A DNA stretch of 64,000 bases, taken from NCBI RefSeq assembly GCF_020035535.1, contig NZ_CP083350.1, forward strand, positions 2,614,501-2,678,500, in the 5' to 3' direction. Both the position numbers and the translations under genes were made by a program. Each line of letters begins with the position of its first letter. The first letter of the stretch is position 1. The notes under the pieces were generated by a model. The model searched no databases and was not told where the DNA came from. It worked only from the letters and a program-made list of their open reading frames with translations. Positions 26,019 to 35,110 of the stretch are shown here, piece after piece. Origin of the DNA: Ensifer adhaerens. Its GTDB lineage: Bacteria; Pseudomonadota; Alphaproteobacteria; Rhizobiales; Rhizobiaceae.

Positions 26019-26421
26019 CAATGGACTCCCTCCGCTCAACAGGCCAATGCCACAGCTGCGAAACCCGCCTCTGAGGCGAGTTTGACCCCTTGCCGTTTCC
26101 AATCTAGCGCGCCGGCTAACGATCAACTTAATGCTAATAAGGGTGAGAAGGTTTTTCCGGCAGGAAGCTGGCTTTGCCAAACCTGAATACCCAAGAAGAG
26201 TGCCGCTCACTAAGCCAGAATGTAAGCATGGAGTATTGGCGGAGCCGGCAAGACGCACTCGACACTCCCGTTAACGCCTACAGCGCCGTGCATCTTATCA
26301 AACGCGCAAAGGACGCTGTAGATGCACGGCGCTGTAGTGGCACCACGACTGCGTTTTGGTGGATGGCGGGGGGCCGTAAATCGTCGTTGGCAGCGTTGCG
26401 AGCGAATATTCGTCAGTTGAT
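26019..26421. other. Gap containing a long inverted repeat
   Basis: About 400 bp between the nucleotidyltransferase remnant and the wzy-like gene. It includes the 17-bp inverted repeat at 26278-26337. AT-rich sequence at 26100-26160 may be the promoter of the remnant/kinase-fusion operon. No gene is supported. Confidence 0.5.
26278..26337. repeat. Perfect 17-bp inverted repeat enclosing a palindromic-element core
   Basis: CTACAGCGCCGTGCATC (26278-26294) is exactly complementary to 26321-26337, separated by 26 bases. The left arm plus loop matches the first half of the element at 21661 (TTATCA, ACGCGCAAA, then GACGCTGTA), and the right arm looks like an added inverted copy. It can fold as one very stable hairpin and may terminate transcription from either side. 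Confidence 0.75.
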
Positions 26422-27684
26422 TTAGGCTCGGGTGCGAGGGGCGCTGGGGCTAATATCGAGCGGTCGCGCATGCGTCAACTTTCGCGGTGCGAATGAGTGC
26501 ATGGCCGCGAGACCGAGCACGACCGAGAACCAGAAAATCGGGTGACGAACAACCAGGTGAAAGTTGGAATATACGAACAGCGAGAATATCAGACTTGCCA
26601 CCGCTATGAGCCCAGCCCGGTAGGCAGCGATAAGTGCCACGGTAATGATCCAGAAAAAGATCAGCATAGCTAGGAGGCCGCCCTGAGTGATCAAGTCGAG
26701 GGCAGTGTTATGCGCTTCTGCTTTTTCAGGGGGCGGTAGTTTCGTCCGCTTTCCGAGAAGATGCGGGCCTGGTCCGAGGCCCAACATTCCTGATTTCAGG
26801 CCAATTTCCACCGCTTCACTCCAGAGTCGAAATCGATCTTCAGCTTGATCATTTTCTGACATGGTCTCGACGATCGCTTGGCGGGCATTCTCTTCGATCT
26901 TCGGAGTGAACGGGGCTACGGACGCAAGCAGCAATGGAAGTGACAGGATTATCAGACAGGCGACGGTCATGAGCAGAGACGGGTGACGCTCGGCGCGCAT
27001 GAACCTGATTAGAAACTTGCTCCCCACGAAAAGCGGTGCCGCAAAGCCAATGGCCAGGGTAAACGAGTCACTTCGGGTCAGAATTCCGGCAATGAAAGGA
27101 GGGGCCATGCAGCTAAGCGCGAAAATTTTGGTGTGCAGGCGAACCTCCGCCTCTGCCCTTTGAAGCGACAGGAGCACAAGTACAGTGCATAGAAGACCAA
27201 ATTGGTTTGGATTCATTGACCAGCCGATGAACCGGTTCCACTCCCAAAAGCCAAGGCCTGGCATGGGAACCATGCCATAGCCGCCGGCGATTAACAGAAT
27301 GACCGCGACGGCGCCGCCGACCGAGAATGTCCACGCCACGCGGTGAAGCCGCCAAGCAGGGAGAATGACTAAGAGAAGCGACAAAATAGCTACGAAGGCG
27401 TAAGCTTGTCCGGTGTGCAGGACGCCCGATGGATAGATATTGTCTGTGGCCAATCCCAAAAACAAACCTATGCTCTGGGCGAAGGTGAACACCGCCCAGA
27501 ATAGCAGCATATGGGATAGGGGCCTTGTCAGCGCCGGAGCGCCCCGATGGGCGAGGTCAGCCAGCGCTCCAATAATCCATATCGTGAGCAGCGCTTCGCC
27601 GGCTCCCCAAGGCGTGCCGGGCAGACGGAGCTGCGTCGCAGTCGACAACAACAGTCCAAATGCGAGCAGTCCATCATTAATCAT
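26422..27684 (-). CDS. O-antigen ligase/Wzy-like polysaccharide polymerase
   Basis: About 420 residues, almost entirely hydrophobic with ~11-12 predicted membrane helices. A periplasmic segment near 230-310 contains ENDQAEDRFRLWSEAVEIG, then GLGPGPHLL and AEAHNTALDLITQGGL, the H-N-x-L-x-x-x-x-x-x-G pattern of the Wzy_C/O-antigen ligase domain. It would polymerise flipped repeat units in the periplasm. ATG at 27684 is chosen because the helices begin there (AGGT lies nearby). Longer in-frame extensions run into the oppositely oriented gene at 27934 and are not credible; GTG at 27690 is an alternative. It diverges from the propeller-wzx pair. Confidence 0.82.
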   Translation of the reverse strand: MINDGLLAFGLLLSTATQLRLPGTPWGAGEALLTIWIIGALADLAHRGAPALTRPLSHMLLFWAVFTFAQSIGLFLGLATDNIYPSGVLHTGQAYAFVAILSLLLVILPAWRLHRVAWTFSVGGAVAVILLIAGGYGMVPMPGLGFWEWNRFIGWSMNPNQFGLLCTVLVLLSLQRAEAEVRLHTKIFALSCMAPPFIAGILTRSDSFTLAIGFAAPLFVGSKFLIRFMRAERHPSLLMTVACLIILSLPLLLASVAPFTPKIEENARQAIVETMSENDQAEDRFRLWSEAVEIGLKSGMLGLGPGPHLLGKRTKLPPPEKAEAHNTALDLITQGGLLAMLIFFWIITVALIAAYRAGLIAVASLIFSLFVYSNFHLVVRHPIFWFSVVLGLAAMHSFAPRKLTHARPLDISPSAPRTRA

Positions 27685-27933
27685 TGACACGACCTGATTA
27701 GACCAAACCCAAAGCAGCAAGGCCCGCCCTTTGACCTCCGGGCGCACGAGCCGACAGCCCGATCTTCTCACATTCGCCTGGGTCTGGAATGTAGAAATTG
27801 GATACTGACGACGCCCAAAAAGGGCTAGGCCGCAACGCTGCTTACCCACTAAGGGGGTATTTACATCCGCATCGCTGCGCCAGCATTTTAATGGGAGTGT
27901 TGCAGCAACTCCTAAAGACCGCCGGAGGCCACA
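27685..27933. promoter_or_regulatory. Divergent promoter region between wzy-like gene and propeller-wzx pair
   Basis: 249 bp that should contain promoters in both directions. It holds the third copy of the TACCCCCTTA motif at 27850-27859. Confidence 0.45.
27850..27859 (-). promoter_or_regulatory. TACCCCCTTA motif, copy 3
   Basis: TAAGGGGGTA on the plus strand, the exact complement of the copy at 10830-10839. It lies 75 bp upstream of the propeller gene and 166 bp upstream of the wzy-like start, so it could serve either direction. Confidence 0.4.
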
Positions 27934-29229
27934 ATGAACCCAGACAAGCCCAGATTGCTGGGGTTGATATTGTTGGCGGGCTCGATCTTGGCGCTGTCGG
28001 TCAGCGGCAAGGTGCTTGCCTTCGACAATCTGGCGGACACACGGGTGGTCGCGGTGCCAGAGATGGCTGCCCCTGGCTATCTCGAGCGGAGCACCGATCC
28101 AGTATTTGGTACTCCTTTCGTTCGAGTGACGGATCCGGGCAAGGAGCTCATGACGGGCATCGCGTGTGACCCGGCCTTTTGCAGGCATCGCTATTCCAGC
28201 GCGCAGGCATGGAATGCCGATCAGAGTCTGCTGGTTGTCCAAAAAGGCTGTCCGGGGCTGTGCTTTCTTGACGGGCAGAACTATCGGCCGCTGTTCCAGC
28301 GCCGCCCGTCCGGTGTGTGCGAATGGCACCCGACAGATCCTGCGCAAATGATCTGCGTCAGCAATACTGAGATATTTCGCTGGATAGTGCGCAGCGATGA
28401 GCGGATGACGATCTATGCTCCCACAGAGTACCGAAAGCTGGAATTCGGCCCCGGGAAGAACAATCTTTCGCGCGATGGTGATCGACTGGTGATCCGGGCT
28501 GTCAAACCGTCTGGCGAACGGGTCGCCTTTGCATACGACATACAATCCGTGACAAAATACCCCGATATCCAGCTTGATCATGAGGGCACCAACAACTATT
28601 GCACCATTTCGCCTTCGGGCCAGTACATCTTCTGCCATGAAGACATGCCTGACGGCAGGGACATCGCCGACATCTTCAGTTTTGACGGCCATCCGATCCA
28701 GCACTGGCCTGAGCATCATCGACCTGGCCACGGCGACATGACGATCGACAGCGATGGCAGCGATGTCTATGTCGGAATAAGCAAGAGCGAGCCGGACAAA
28801 TATCAAGTCATCAAGAGGCGCCTCTCAGACGGTAAGGTGACGGTTCTGACACCGCCCGGCTTTGCGCAGCACGCATCGGCCCGCAGCATCAACCGGCCGG
28901 GCTGGGTATTCCTGACATATAGCGGCTCATACGAGCGGGCAGGGCGAAGCGGAACGACTCCCTTGTATGGGGAAATCGTCGCATTAAAAATTGACGGAAG
29001 GGGCGAAATTCGGCGTATCGTCCATCATCGAAGTGTGAAACACGACTATCTGAGCGAGGCGCATGCATCGCCTTCACCTGATGGCTCGCAGATCATTTGG
29101 GCGAGCAATTGGGGCCAGCCCGGTGGAGCTGTTGCGGCTTACGTGGCCCGGCTTTCCTGGCCAGAAACGGTCACGGCAGATCACTTGCCCCCGCCGATTC
29201 CCAAGAAGGAAACGCGTCTTGATGAGTGA
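27934..29229 (+). CDS. Secreted beta-propeller protein, oligogalacturonate-lyase-like
   Basis: 431 residues with a Sec signal peptide (~1-28). The body shows repeated propeller-blade motifs (AWNADQSLLVV, CTISPSGQYIFCHED, EAHASPSPDGSQIIWASNWG) of the TolB/PD40 type. The His-rich, blade-like organisation (HHRPGHGDM) loosely recalls PL22 oligogalacturonate lyases, a seven-bladed fold. Several Cys (ACDPAFCRH, GCPGLC) suggest disulphides in the periplasm or outside. It overlaps wzx by eight bases, so it belongs to the polysaccharide locus. It may trim, bind or modify the polymer. I would call it PL22-like only with low confidence; catalytic residues cannot be confirmed by eye. Confidence 0.65.
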   Translation: MNPDKPRLLGLILLAGSILALSVSGKVLAFDNLADTRVVAVPEMAAPGYLERSTDPVFGTPFVRVTDPGKELMTGIACDPAFCRHRYSSAQAWNADQSLLVVQKGCPGLCFLDGQNYRPLFQRRPSGVCEWHPTDPAQMICVSNTEIFRWIVRSDERMTIYAPTEYRKLEFGPGKNNLSRDGDRLVIRAVKPSGERVAFAYDIQSVTKYPDIQLDHEGTNNYCTISPSGQYIFCHEDMPDGRDIADIFSFDGHPIQHWPEHHRPGHGDMTIDSDGSDVYVGISKSEPDKYQVIKRRLSDGKVTVLTPPGFAQHASARSINRPGWVFLTYSGSYERAGRSGTTPLYGEIVALKIDGRGEIRRIVHHRSVKHDYLSEAHASPSPDGSQIIWASNWGQPGGAVAAYVARLSWPETVTADHLPPPIPKKETRLDE

Positions 29230-30718
29230 CCGGCGAGGCTTGGCAGCGCGCAGCGCGATTGGCCTGATGTGGACTGGCCTTTCTATGGGCGGGCTAGCCG
29301 TTGCGGAACTCGTCGCCCTCATCGTTTTGGCCAGATTGCTTGCGCCGAGTGAGTTTGGGCTCTATGCCGCAGCGCTGGTCGTCATTAATTTTTCCGCAAT
29401 ATTCGAAGGTCTGGGCGTCGCTCAGGCGATTGTGCAGCGACCTGTTGTGGAAGAATCCCATCTACGTGCTGGGTTCACCCTGTCGCTCATTTTCAGCCTT
29501 TCCATGGCTGGGCTCGTCTGGTGGGCAGCGCCAACTATCGCGGACCTGTTCCGCCTAACTGAACTTGCTCCGGTGGTGCGCGCGGCCTGCGCCGTATTCC
29601 TGTGCCGTGGAATATCGATGGTGGCGCAGGCCTCGGCCCAGCGCGCGTTGCGGTTTCGGTGGCTCGCGGGTATCGAGGCAGGCGCCTTTGCGATCGGGTT
29701 CGTTCTCGTCGGTCCCCTATTAGCCTGGCGCGGCCTTGGAATCTGGGCCCTTATTGGCGCGCTGGTGTGCCAGCATTTCGTGCGCATGCTGGCGCTCCTC
29801 ATCGGACAGCCGCACCCGAAACGGCTTCTGCTGGAACGACGCGCGATCGGACACCTGCTTTATTTTGGAGGTGGCTTTACCATCGCTCGCATATTCAATT
29901 ACCTGGCCGGTCAGGCCGACAAAGCGGTCGTAGGGCGTTGGCTAGGAGCTGAGTCGCTGGGGCTGTATGCGCTCGCATCGCAGCTGATGACAGCACCCGC
30001 AGTCATTGTTGGCCAGACCCTCGATATGGTCTTGTTTCCGACGATGGCGCTGATCCAGCAGGAGCCGGCGCGATTGGCACGCGCATTTCGCGGCGCAGTT
30101 GCGTCCTGTGCATTGCTTGTGCTTCCCGCCAGCGTGGTGGTAATGGCTGTCCTGCCGGAACTGGTACAGGTGCTGCTCGGCCCGGGATGGGAGAGTGCGG
30201 TACTCCCGCTTCAGATCCTGGCGGCGGGAATGCTATTCCGCACCAGTTACAAGCTCAGTGATTCGATTACCCGGGCAACCGGGGCCGTATACGCCCGCGC
30301 GTGGCGGCAAGCCGTTTTCGCCTTCGCAGTCGGGGCCGGCTCATTCATCGGGCAACATTGGGGTGTGACAGGAGTGGCGCTTGGGGCCGTCATAGCGGTG
30401 GCGAGCAACTTCCTTCTCATGGCGCAGCTCAGCCTCCGCCTTACGGGACTTAAGTGGTCGGACTTTGCCGTCGCGCACCTACCCGGCGTGGCGCTCGCGG
30501 TCACGGTAGGAGGCGGCGCCTGGATGTTTGCGCATTTATTGCGAGAACTTCACACGCCGCCGCTCTCCCTGCTGGGAATGATTGTGCTTACCACGGCCCC
30601 TGCCAGCGCGCTTTTGTGCTGGTGCGCACCAGCGTTGTTCCTTGGTCACGATGGCAGGTCGGCATTGCAAGTCCTCATGAGCCTTGCCCCAGCTTGGCTC
30701 CAGCGCCGCCCAACATAG
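29222..30718 (+). CDS. Wzx-type lipid-linked oligosaccharide flippase
   Basis: About 498 residues with 12-14 hydrophobic helices, polysaccharide synthase/MATE-like family. N-terminal features include SAIGLMWTGLSMGGLAVAEL and LARLLAPSEFGLYAAALVV; TIARIFNYLAGQADKAVVGR is typical of Wzx/ExoT-like flippases. It would flip undecaprenyl-linked repeat units to the periplasm for the Wzy-like polymerase. ATG at 29222 lies inside the upstream gene (8-bp overlap), so translation is coupled. An upstream in-frame start at 29063 would duplicate the neighbour's coding region and is rejected. Confidence 0.88.
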   Translation: MSDRRGLAARSAIGLMWTGLSMGGLAVAELVALIVLARLLAPSEFGLYAAALVVINFSAIFEGLGVAQAIVQRPVVEESHLRAGFTLSLIFSLSMAGLVWWAAPTIADLFRLTELAPVVRAACAVFLCRGISMVAQASAQRALRFRWLAGIEAGAFAIGFVLVGPLLAWRGLGIWALIGALVCQHFVRMLALLIGQPHPKRLLLERRAIGHLLYFGGGFTIARIFNYLAGQADKAVVGRWLGAESLGLYALASQLMTAPAVIVGQTLDMVLFPTMALIQQEPARLARAFRGAVASCALLVLPASVVVMAVLPELVQVLLGPGWESAVLPLQILAAGMLFRTSYKLSDSITRATGAVYARAWRQAVFAFAVGAGSFIGQHWGVTGVALGAVIAVASNFLLMAQLSLRLTGLKWSDFAVAHLPGVALAVTVGGGAWMFAHLLRELHTPPLSLLGMIVLTTAPASALLCWCAPALFLGHDGRSALQVLMSLAPAWLQRRPT

Positions 30719-30763
30719 CGGCGGGCGGCAAGGCGGGTAGGAGGCCCCCATGCCTGTCAGCCT

Positions 30764-30779
30764 TCAGGACTAGTCCTGA
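30764..30779. terminator. 16-bp palindrome after wzx
   Basis: TCAGGACTAGTCCTGA is a perfect palindrome 46 bases after the wzx stop, followed by a short T-containing stretch. Possible terminator for the propeller-wzx unit; the U tract is weak. Confidence 0.4.
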
Positions 30780-31039
30780 TTTGAAATGGGCTGCTTTGCC
30801 TCACTTCCTATCATGCCTGGGTCCCCACTCGGCTGGCTTGAGGCGCTTACCGATACCTCGACCTGGCCGACGCCCCAGCACCGACTCTTCAGGCGTTACC
30901 TACATCGCCAACCCACCATGGGGTGCTGCTGATCATGGGACGCTGCTGAGCCCGCTTACCGCCTTCGCCTTTTATGACCGGACCGGTGTCGCCTAAAACC
31001 CGATCAACAAGCACCTCTGCTTTCTCCGATGACGCCGAC

Positions 31040-31400
31040 CGTGTACGAACTCGATCCGGATCCGAACGGCCTATTCGACGGAATCGTCGATAGAGCCGCT
31101 CGCGCATATTGGCGCCGGTTCCGTAAATCAAAGGCGTCGTCTCGGTCATCCCACGCCGGCATCCGCTCGGAGACCGTTGAGGAGGGCCAGAGGGACCAGC
31201 TTCTCGGGGAATGGAACGGACGGTAATTATTGGAGCAGTTGATCAGGACGACCGGCAGGCCGAAGATGTGATGCCAGGCGCGCACGAGGTCGTCGGGTGC
31301 CGCCTTCGACGCGGAGTAGGGCGATGAGGGTGCGTAAGGAGTAGCTTCGTTGAAGGCGCTATTGTCGAAAGGGAGATCCACGAAGAATCCCCCTTGGCGG
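31040..31400 (-). pseudogene. dTDP-glucose 4,6-dehydratase (rmlB) fragment
   Basis: The minus strand reads FNEATPYAPSSPYSASKAAP and AWHHIFGLPVVLINCSNNY, the catalytic Tyr-Lys and adjoining core of RmlB. A frameshift follows, after which LVPLALLNGL and IYGTGANMRERLY appear in other frames. Both ends are missing. This is a relic of a dTDP-deoxysugar pathway once present in the locus. Confidence 0.8.
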
Positions 31401-31499
31401 GGATCCATTGGACCACGCTCAAACGTATCTCCGTCTGTGGTGCAAGCTCAGGCTCGTCGGCAGGGACCGGCACGGCCGTTCCGCCGAGGAAAATGACTG

Positions 31500-32110
31500 C
31501 GCCCGCCGCAAGCTTATCCGGCTCGTCCGTACATTTGCCGCTTGAGCGTCTTAAGGGATGAGTGATGGCCGCTTTGACGGCGTCAACCTCGCGTCTGATG
31601 CCCTTGGCCAGAGCATTCAATTCGGTGCCGGCGGCATCGGCTATCCATTGGTCGAGGGCTGCACCACCGCCGCCGCGGATGAGGGCGGCAAACCTTCCTG
31701 CCAGTTCACCTGCCACCAAGAGCTCCGGCGCGTGCTCGAACAGATGATGGAGAAAGCGCTGGGTGGCGTCATCGAGCGCGCTCGGCTCGTCGCTCAAGAG
31801 CCATGCGCAAACGCGCCGCGATGGCGGCTGGCATTGTGGCGGCGCAACGTTACGTGCAGGCGCCTGCCGACGAGCAGCCAGCCAACGATAAAGGTCGTCT
31901 TGCTGCCTTCGAAGCCGCGCTGTTTGACTTCGGCCCATAGAGAGCACCGTTCTCCTCTCCATCTCGCCAGCGCTGTTCAAGATAGTCGCGAAAGGCGTCG
32001 ACGCAGGTGTGACGTGGGGGGCGGCCGTCGGTGCTCAGGCTCGCCGCCGGCAGCCAGCCAGCGCTCGACCGTCTTGGCGACCCGGCGAGGGACCATTGCC
32101 ACCCAAGCCT
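31500..32110 (-). pseudogene. ISL3-family transposase fragment
   Basis: Minus-strand pieces match ISL3 transposases: VAKTVERWLAAGGEPEHRRP, VDAFRDYLEQRWRDGEENGA, then in another frame YRWLAARRQAPARN and CAWLLSDEPSALDD to FAALIRGGGGAALDQWI. Finally SLKTLKRQMYGRAG, the conserved C-terminal block, appears in a further frame. Multiple frameshifts and missing ends make it inactive. Confidence 0.75.
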
Positions 32111-32129
32111 TGGCGCGGAAAGGGGCGGC

Positions 32130-32758
32130 CAACCTCGCGGATGCACCGCAGCCCCGAGCACAGCTCGGTATTGGCGAAGGTGTTGGCTCAGGACCTGCCG
32201 CAAGATGCCTGGCAGACCATTGGCTGGCGGGAAGGAACGAACACCGACCTCGCCTCCCGCTCACCGCCGTGCGGGTACCGGCCCGCGTCTAGGGATTACA
32301 ATTTGACCGAGCCGCGCGCCGAAGAATGGCTGCTGATTGAATGGCCCGAGGGCGATGCCGAGCCTCTCAAGTATTGGCTGTCTACCTTGCCCGCCGAAAT
32401 CTCGTTTGAGCATCTCGTTGCCACGGCAAAACTGCGCTGGCGCATCGAGCGCGATTATCAGGAGCTCAAGCAGGAACTCGGCCTCGGCCATTACGAGGGG
32501 CGAGGCTTCCATCATCACGCCCGCCTCTGCATCGCCGCCTACGGTTCCTCATCTCCCAAAGGGAGGCGATTCTCCCCTCAGCACCGGATAACACCAAAAG
32601 CAGCCAGAAATCTGCCGTTCCCGAAGGTTATCGACCCGCGGATCCCACAATCCGACCCGAGCGACACGCGCCAAATTCTCTCGCCACCGATACTTGACCG
32701 TTGCACTCAGTCGCAGCCTTCAGCGATGTCCATGCTGCACCAGGGCAACGACGCGTGA
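32130..32758 (+). pseudogene. IS701-type transposase C-terminal fragment
   Basis: The plus strand encodes QDAWQTIGWREGTNTDLASR, TEPRAEEWLLIEWPEGDAEP, KYWLSTLPAEISFEHLV and LRWRIERDYQELKQELGLGH, the typical C-terminal half of IS701/DDE_5 transposases. The segment after YEGRG has lost residues (GRGFHHHA), the downstream part is scrambled, and the N-terminal half is absent. Confidence 0.8.
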
Positions 32759-32809
32759 CGCTTAAGACTCTAGTCTAGACGTTTGAGCGCTGGGGAAGGG
32801 GGCTAGGCG

Positions 32810-33724
32810 CTATTCCAGCGCCTTGCCGATCAGGCGCTGACAGCGTTCGGCCATATAGTCGATCATCAACCGGACCTTCGGGTCCTGGAAGCGCTTGTGC
32901 GGATAGATCGCCGCAAGCTGTACGCTGAGCGGCGGCGTATCGACAAGAATCGGCACCAGCGCGCCAGCGTTGATGTGGCCTTTCACCTCGAAGAGCGGCT
33001 TGTTGATGATGCCGCGGCCATCGAGCGCCCATTGGGTCAGCACGTCGCCGTCATCCGAATCGTAGGGGCCGACCACCTCCAGTTTGCGCACGCCCTCCAT
33101 GGTCTGGAGTGTCCAGAAATACTCCTTCGAGCCGGGATAACGCAGCAGCAGACAGTCATGCTTGTCGGCGATCAGCGCTTCGGGCGTTTGCGGTATGCCC
33201 CGTTTCTCGAAATAGGCGGGCGCCCCGCAGATTACCCGCTCGCAATTCATGATGCCGCGCATGCGCAGGTTCGAATCTTCGAGGATGCCGAGCTTGAAGG
33301 CGACGTCGACGCCTTCCGAGAGGATGTCGACATTATGGTCCGAAAGGCGAAGGCGCACTTCGATGTCGGGATATTTGTCGTGAAACTCCGGAATGCCCGA
33401 TGCAATCAGGCGCCGACCTATCCCCAAAGGAGCGGTAATCTTCAGCGCACCCTTGGGATTTCGCGAAAGATCGGCGATCGCATTCTCGGCCTCGTTGACC
33501 GCTTCGAGGATCTTTACCGCGCCGTCGTAAAAGACGCGACCGTGCTCTGTCGGGGTCAGCTTGCGCGTCGTCCGATTGAACAGGCGAACGCCCATATGGC
33601 GTTCCAACTCTTTGATTCTATTGCTCGCAACCGCCGGCGTCACGCGCTGGTCGCGACCGGCCGCCGACAGGGTTCCAAGCTCTACGACGCGTACGAAGAC
33701 GCGCACATTGTCCAGATACGACAT
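32810..33724 (-). CDS. LysR-family transcriptional regulator
   Basis: 304 residues. The N-terminal winged helix (FVRVVELGTLSAAGRDQRVT, PAVASNRIKELERHMGVRLF, NRTTRKLTPTEHG) is followed by the effector-binding domain (PKGALKITAPLGIGRRL and onward). It belongs to the CrgA/AaeR-like LysR subgroup. It is divergent from puuD with 147 bp between starts, so it likely regulates urate/guanine breakdown and itself. The effector is unknown. ATG at 33724 matches the usual LysR N-terminus (MSYLDNVRVFV). Confidence 0.92.
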   Translation of the reverse strand: MSYLDNVRVFVRVVELGTLSAAGRDQRVTPAVASNRIKELERHMGVRLFNRTTRKLTPTEHGRVFYDGAVKILEAVNEAENAIADLSRNPKGALKITAPLGIGRRLIASGIPEFHDKYPDIEVRLRLSDHNVDILSEGVDVAFKLGILEDSNLRMRGIMNCERVICGAPAYFEKRGIPQTPEALIADKHDCLLLRYPGSKEYFWTLQTMEGVRKLEVVGPYDSDDGDVLTQWALDGRGIINKPLFEVKGHINAGALVPILVDTPPLSVQLAAIYPHKRFQDPKVRLMIDYMAERCQRLIGKALE

Positions 33725-33871
33725 GCCTCCGTCCCACTCCTCCGGCTTCTTACTAGCCCATCCATTGCGTCGCTATTTTATAGATTTTTTTGAAAGTGTT
33801 GGTGAAGCAGCGACGTTCCCGCGACCTCCAGCAATGACACATAATGGCTGGAGGAGAAATGGGAGAATTGC

Positions 33872-35110
33872 ATGTACGACTATGCCATCGCCTGGGATTG
33901 GCTGACCTTTGCCGTGAGATGGCTGCACGTCATCACCGCCATTGCATGGATCGGTTCGTCCTTTTACTTCGTCGCCCTTGACCTCGGTCTGAAGAAGCAT
34001 CCCGGCCTGCCCGTCGGCGCCTATGGCGAAGAATGGCAGGTGCACGGCGGTGGCTTCTACCATATCCAGAAGTACCTGGTTGCGCCGGCCAACATGCCGG
34101 AACACCTGATCTGGTTCAAATGGGAGTCCTACGTCGCCTGGCTCTCGGGCTTCGGCATGTTGTGCCTGGTCTATTATGCCGGCGCGGACCTCTACCTGAT
34201 TGATCCGAACGTGCTCGATGTCTCGAAGCCGGTGGCGATCGCCATTTCGCTTGCCTCGATCGCCTTTGGCTGGCTCGCCTATGACACCATCTGCAAGTCG
34301 CCACTCGGCCGTGACAACACGCGACTGATGGTGCTGCTCTACTTCATCCTGGTCGCCATGGCCTGGGGCTACACGCAGCTCTTCACCGGCCGCGCGGCCT
34401 TCCTGCATCTCGGTGCGTTTACCGCAACGATCATGTCGGCCAACGTCTTCTTCATCATCATCCCGAACCAGAAGGTGGTCGTCGGCGACCTGATCGCCGG
34501 CCGCACGCCGGACGCCAAATACGGCGTGATTGCCAAGCAGCGCTCGACCCACAACAACTACCTGACGCTGCCGGTTCTGTTCCTGATGCTGTCGAATCAC
34601 TATCCGCTGGCCTTCGGAACCCAGTACAACTGGATCATCGCCTCGCTGGTCTTCCTGATGGGCGTCACCATCCGCCACTACTTCAACACCCGGCACGCGA
34701 ACAAGGGTAACCCGACCTGGACCTGGCTCGTCACCGCGCTGCTCTTCGTCGCGATCATGTGGCTGTCGACCGTGCCGAGGATTTTGGCCGGCGGCGGCGA
34801 GGAGAAGATCTCGGCCGCGCAGCAGCCCTTCGTGACGGCAGAAGCTTTCCCGAAGGTGCGCGACACGGTGCTCGGCCGTTGTTCCATGTGCCATGCCAAG
34901 GAGCCCGGTTGGGAAGGTATCGTCGTGCCGCCGAAGGGCGTGACGCTCGAAACCGACACCGAGATCGCCAACCACGCGCGCGAAATCTATCTGCAGGCCG
35001 GCCGCACCCACGCAATGCCGCCCGCCAATGTCACCGGCGTATCGGACGAGGAGCGGCAGCTGCTCGTCGCCTGGTACGAATCCGTCGTGAATGGAGGCAA
35101 GACCCAATGA
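33872..35110 (+). CDS. puuD: Membrane-bound urate hydroxylase PuuD
   Basis: Oxidises urate to 5-hydroxyisourate at the cytoplasmic membrane, passing electrons to a fused cytochrome c instead of making peroxide. 412 residues. The N-terminal urate hydroxylase domain has about eight membrane helices (WLHVITAIAWIGSSFYFVAL, HNNYLTLPVLFLMLSNHYPL). The C-terminal cytochrome c domain has the haem site CSMCH (Cys337, Cys340, His341) and a candidate Met ligand in HAMPP. The start at 33872 is preceded by GGAGAAATGGGAG. It overlaps guaD by four bases (ATGA), so both purine steps are co-expressed, probably under the divergent LysR protein. Confidence 0.95.
   Translation: MYDYAIAWDWLTFAVRWLHVITAIAWIGSSFYFVALDLGLKKHPGLPVGAYGEEWQVHGGGFYHIQKYLVAPANMPEHLIWFKWESYVAWLSGFGMLCLVYYAGADLYLIDPNVLDVSKPVAIAISLASIAFGWLAYDTICKSPLGRDNTRLMVLLYFILVAMAWGYTQLFTGRAAFLHLGAFTATIMSANVFFIIIPNQKVVVGDLIAGRTPDAKYGVIAKQRSTHNNYLTLPVLFLMLSNHYPLAFGTQYNWIIASLVFLMGVTIRHYFNTRHANKGNPTWTWLVTALLFVAIMWLSTVPRILAGGGEEKISAAQQPFVTAEAFPKVRDTVLGRCSMCHAKEPGWEGIVVPPKGVTLETDTEIANHAREIYLQAGRTHAMPPANVTGVSDEERQLLVAWYESVVNGGKTQ

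Larger units (their letters stand above)
30719..32809. other. Pseudogene and transposase graveyard
   Basis: About 2.1 kb without an intact gene. It contains fragments of rmlB, an ISL3 transposase and an IS701-type transposase in different orientations. It separates the polysaccharide locus from the metabolic region. From 30780 to 31040 I see nothing recognisable. Confidence 0.7.

Noticed and set aside
27690..28806. Upstream extension of the wzy-like frame to 28806
   Set aside because: It would run antisense through the propeller gene; the membrane protein begins naturally at 27684.
32009..32758. Treating the IS701-like frame as an intact 249-residue transposase
   Set aside because: Only the C-terminal half is recognisable and the last 60 residues are out of family register.
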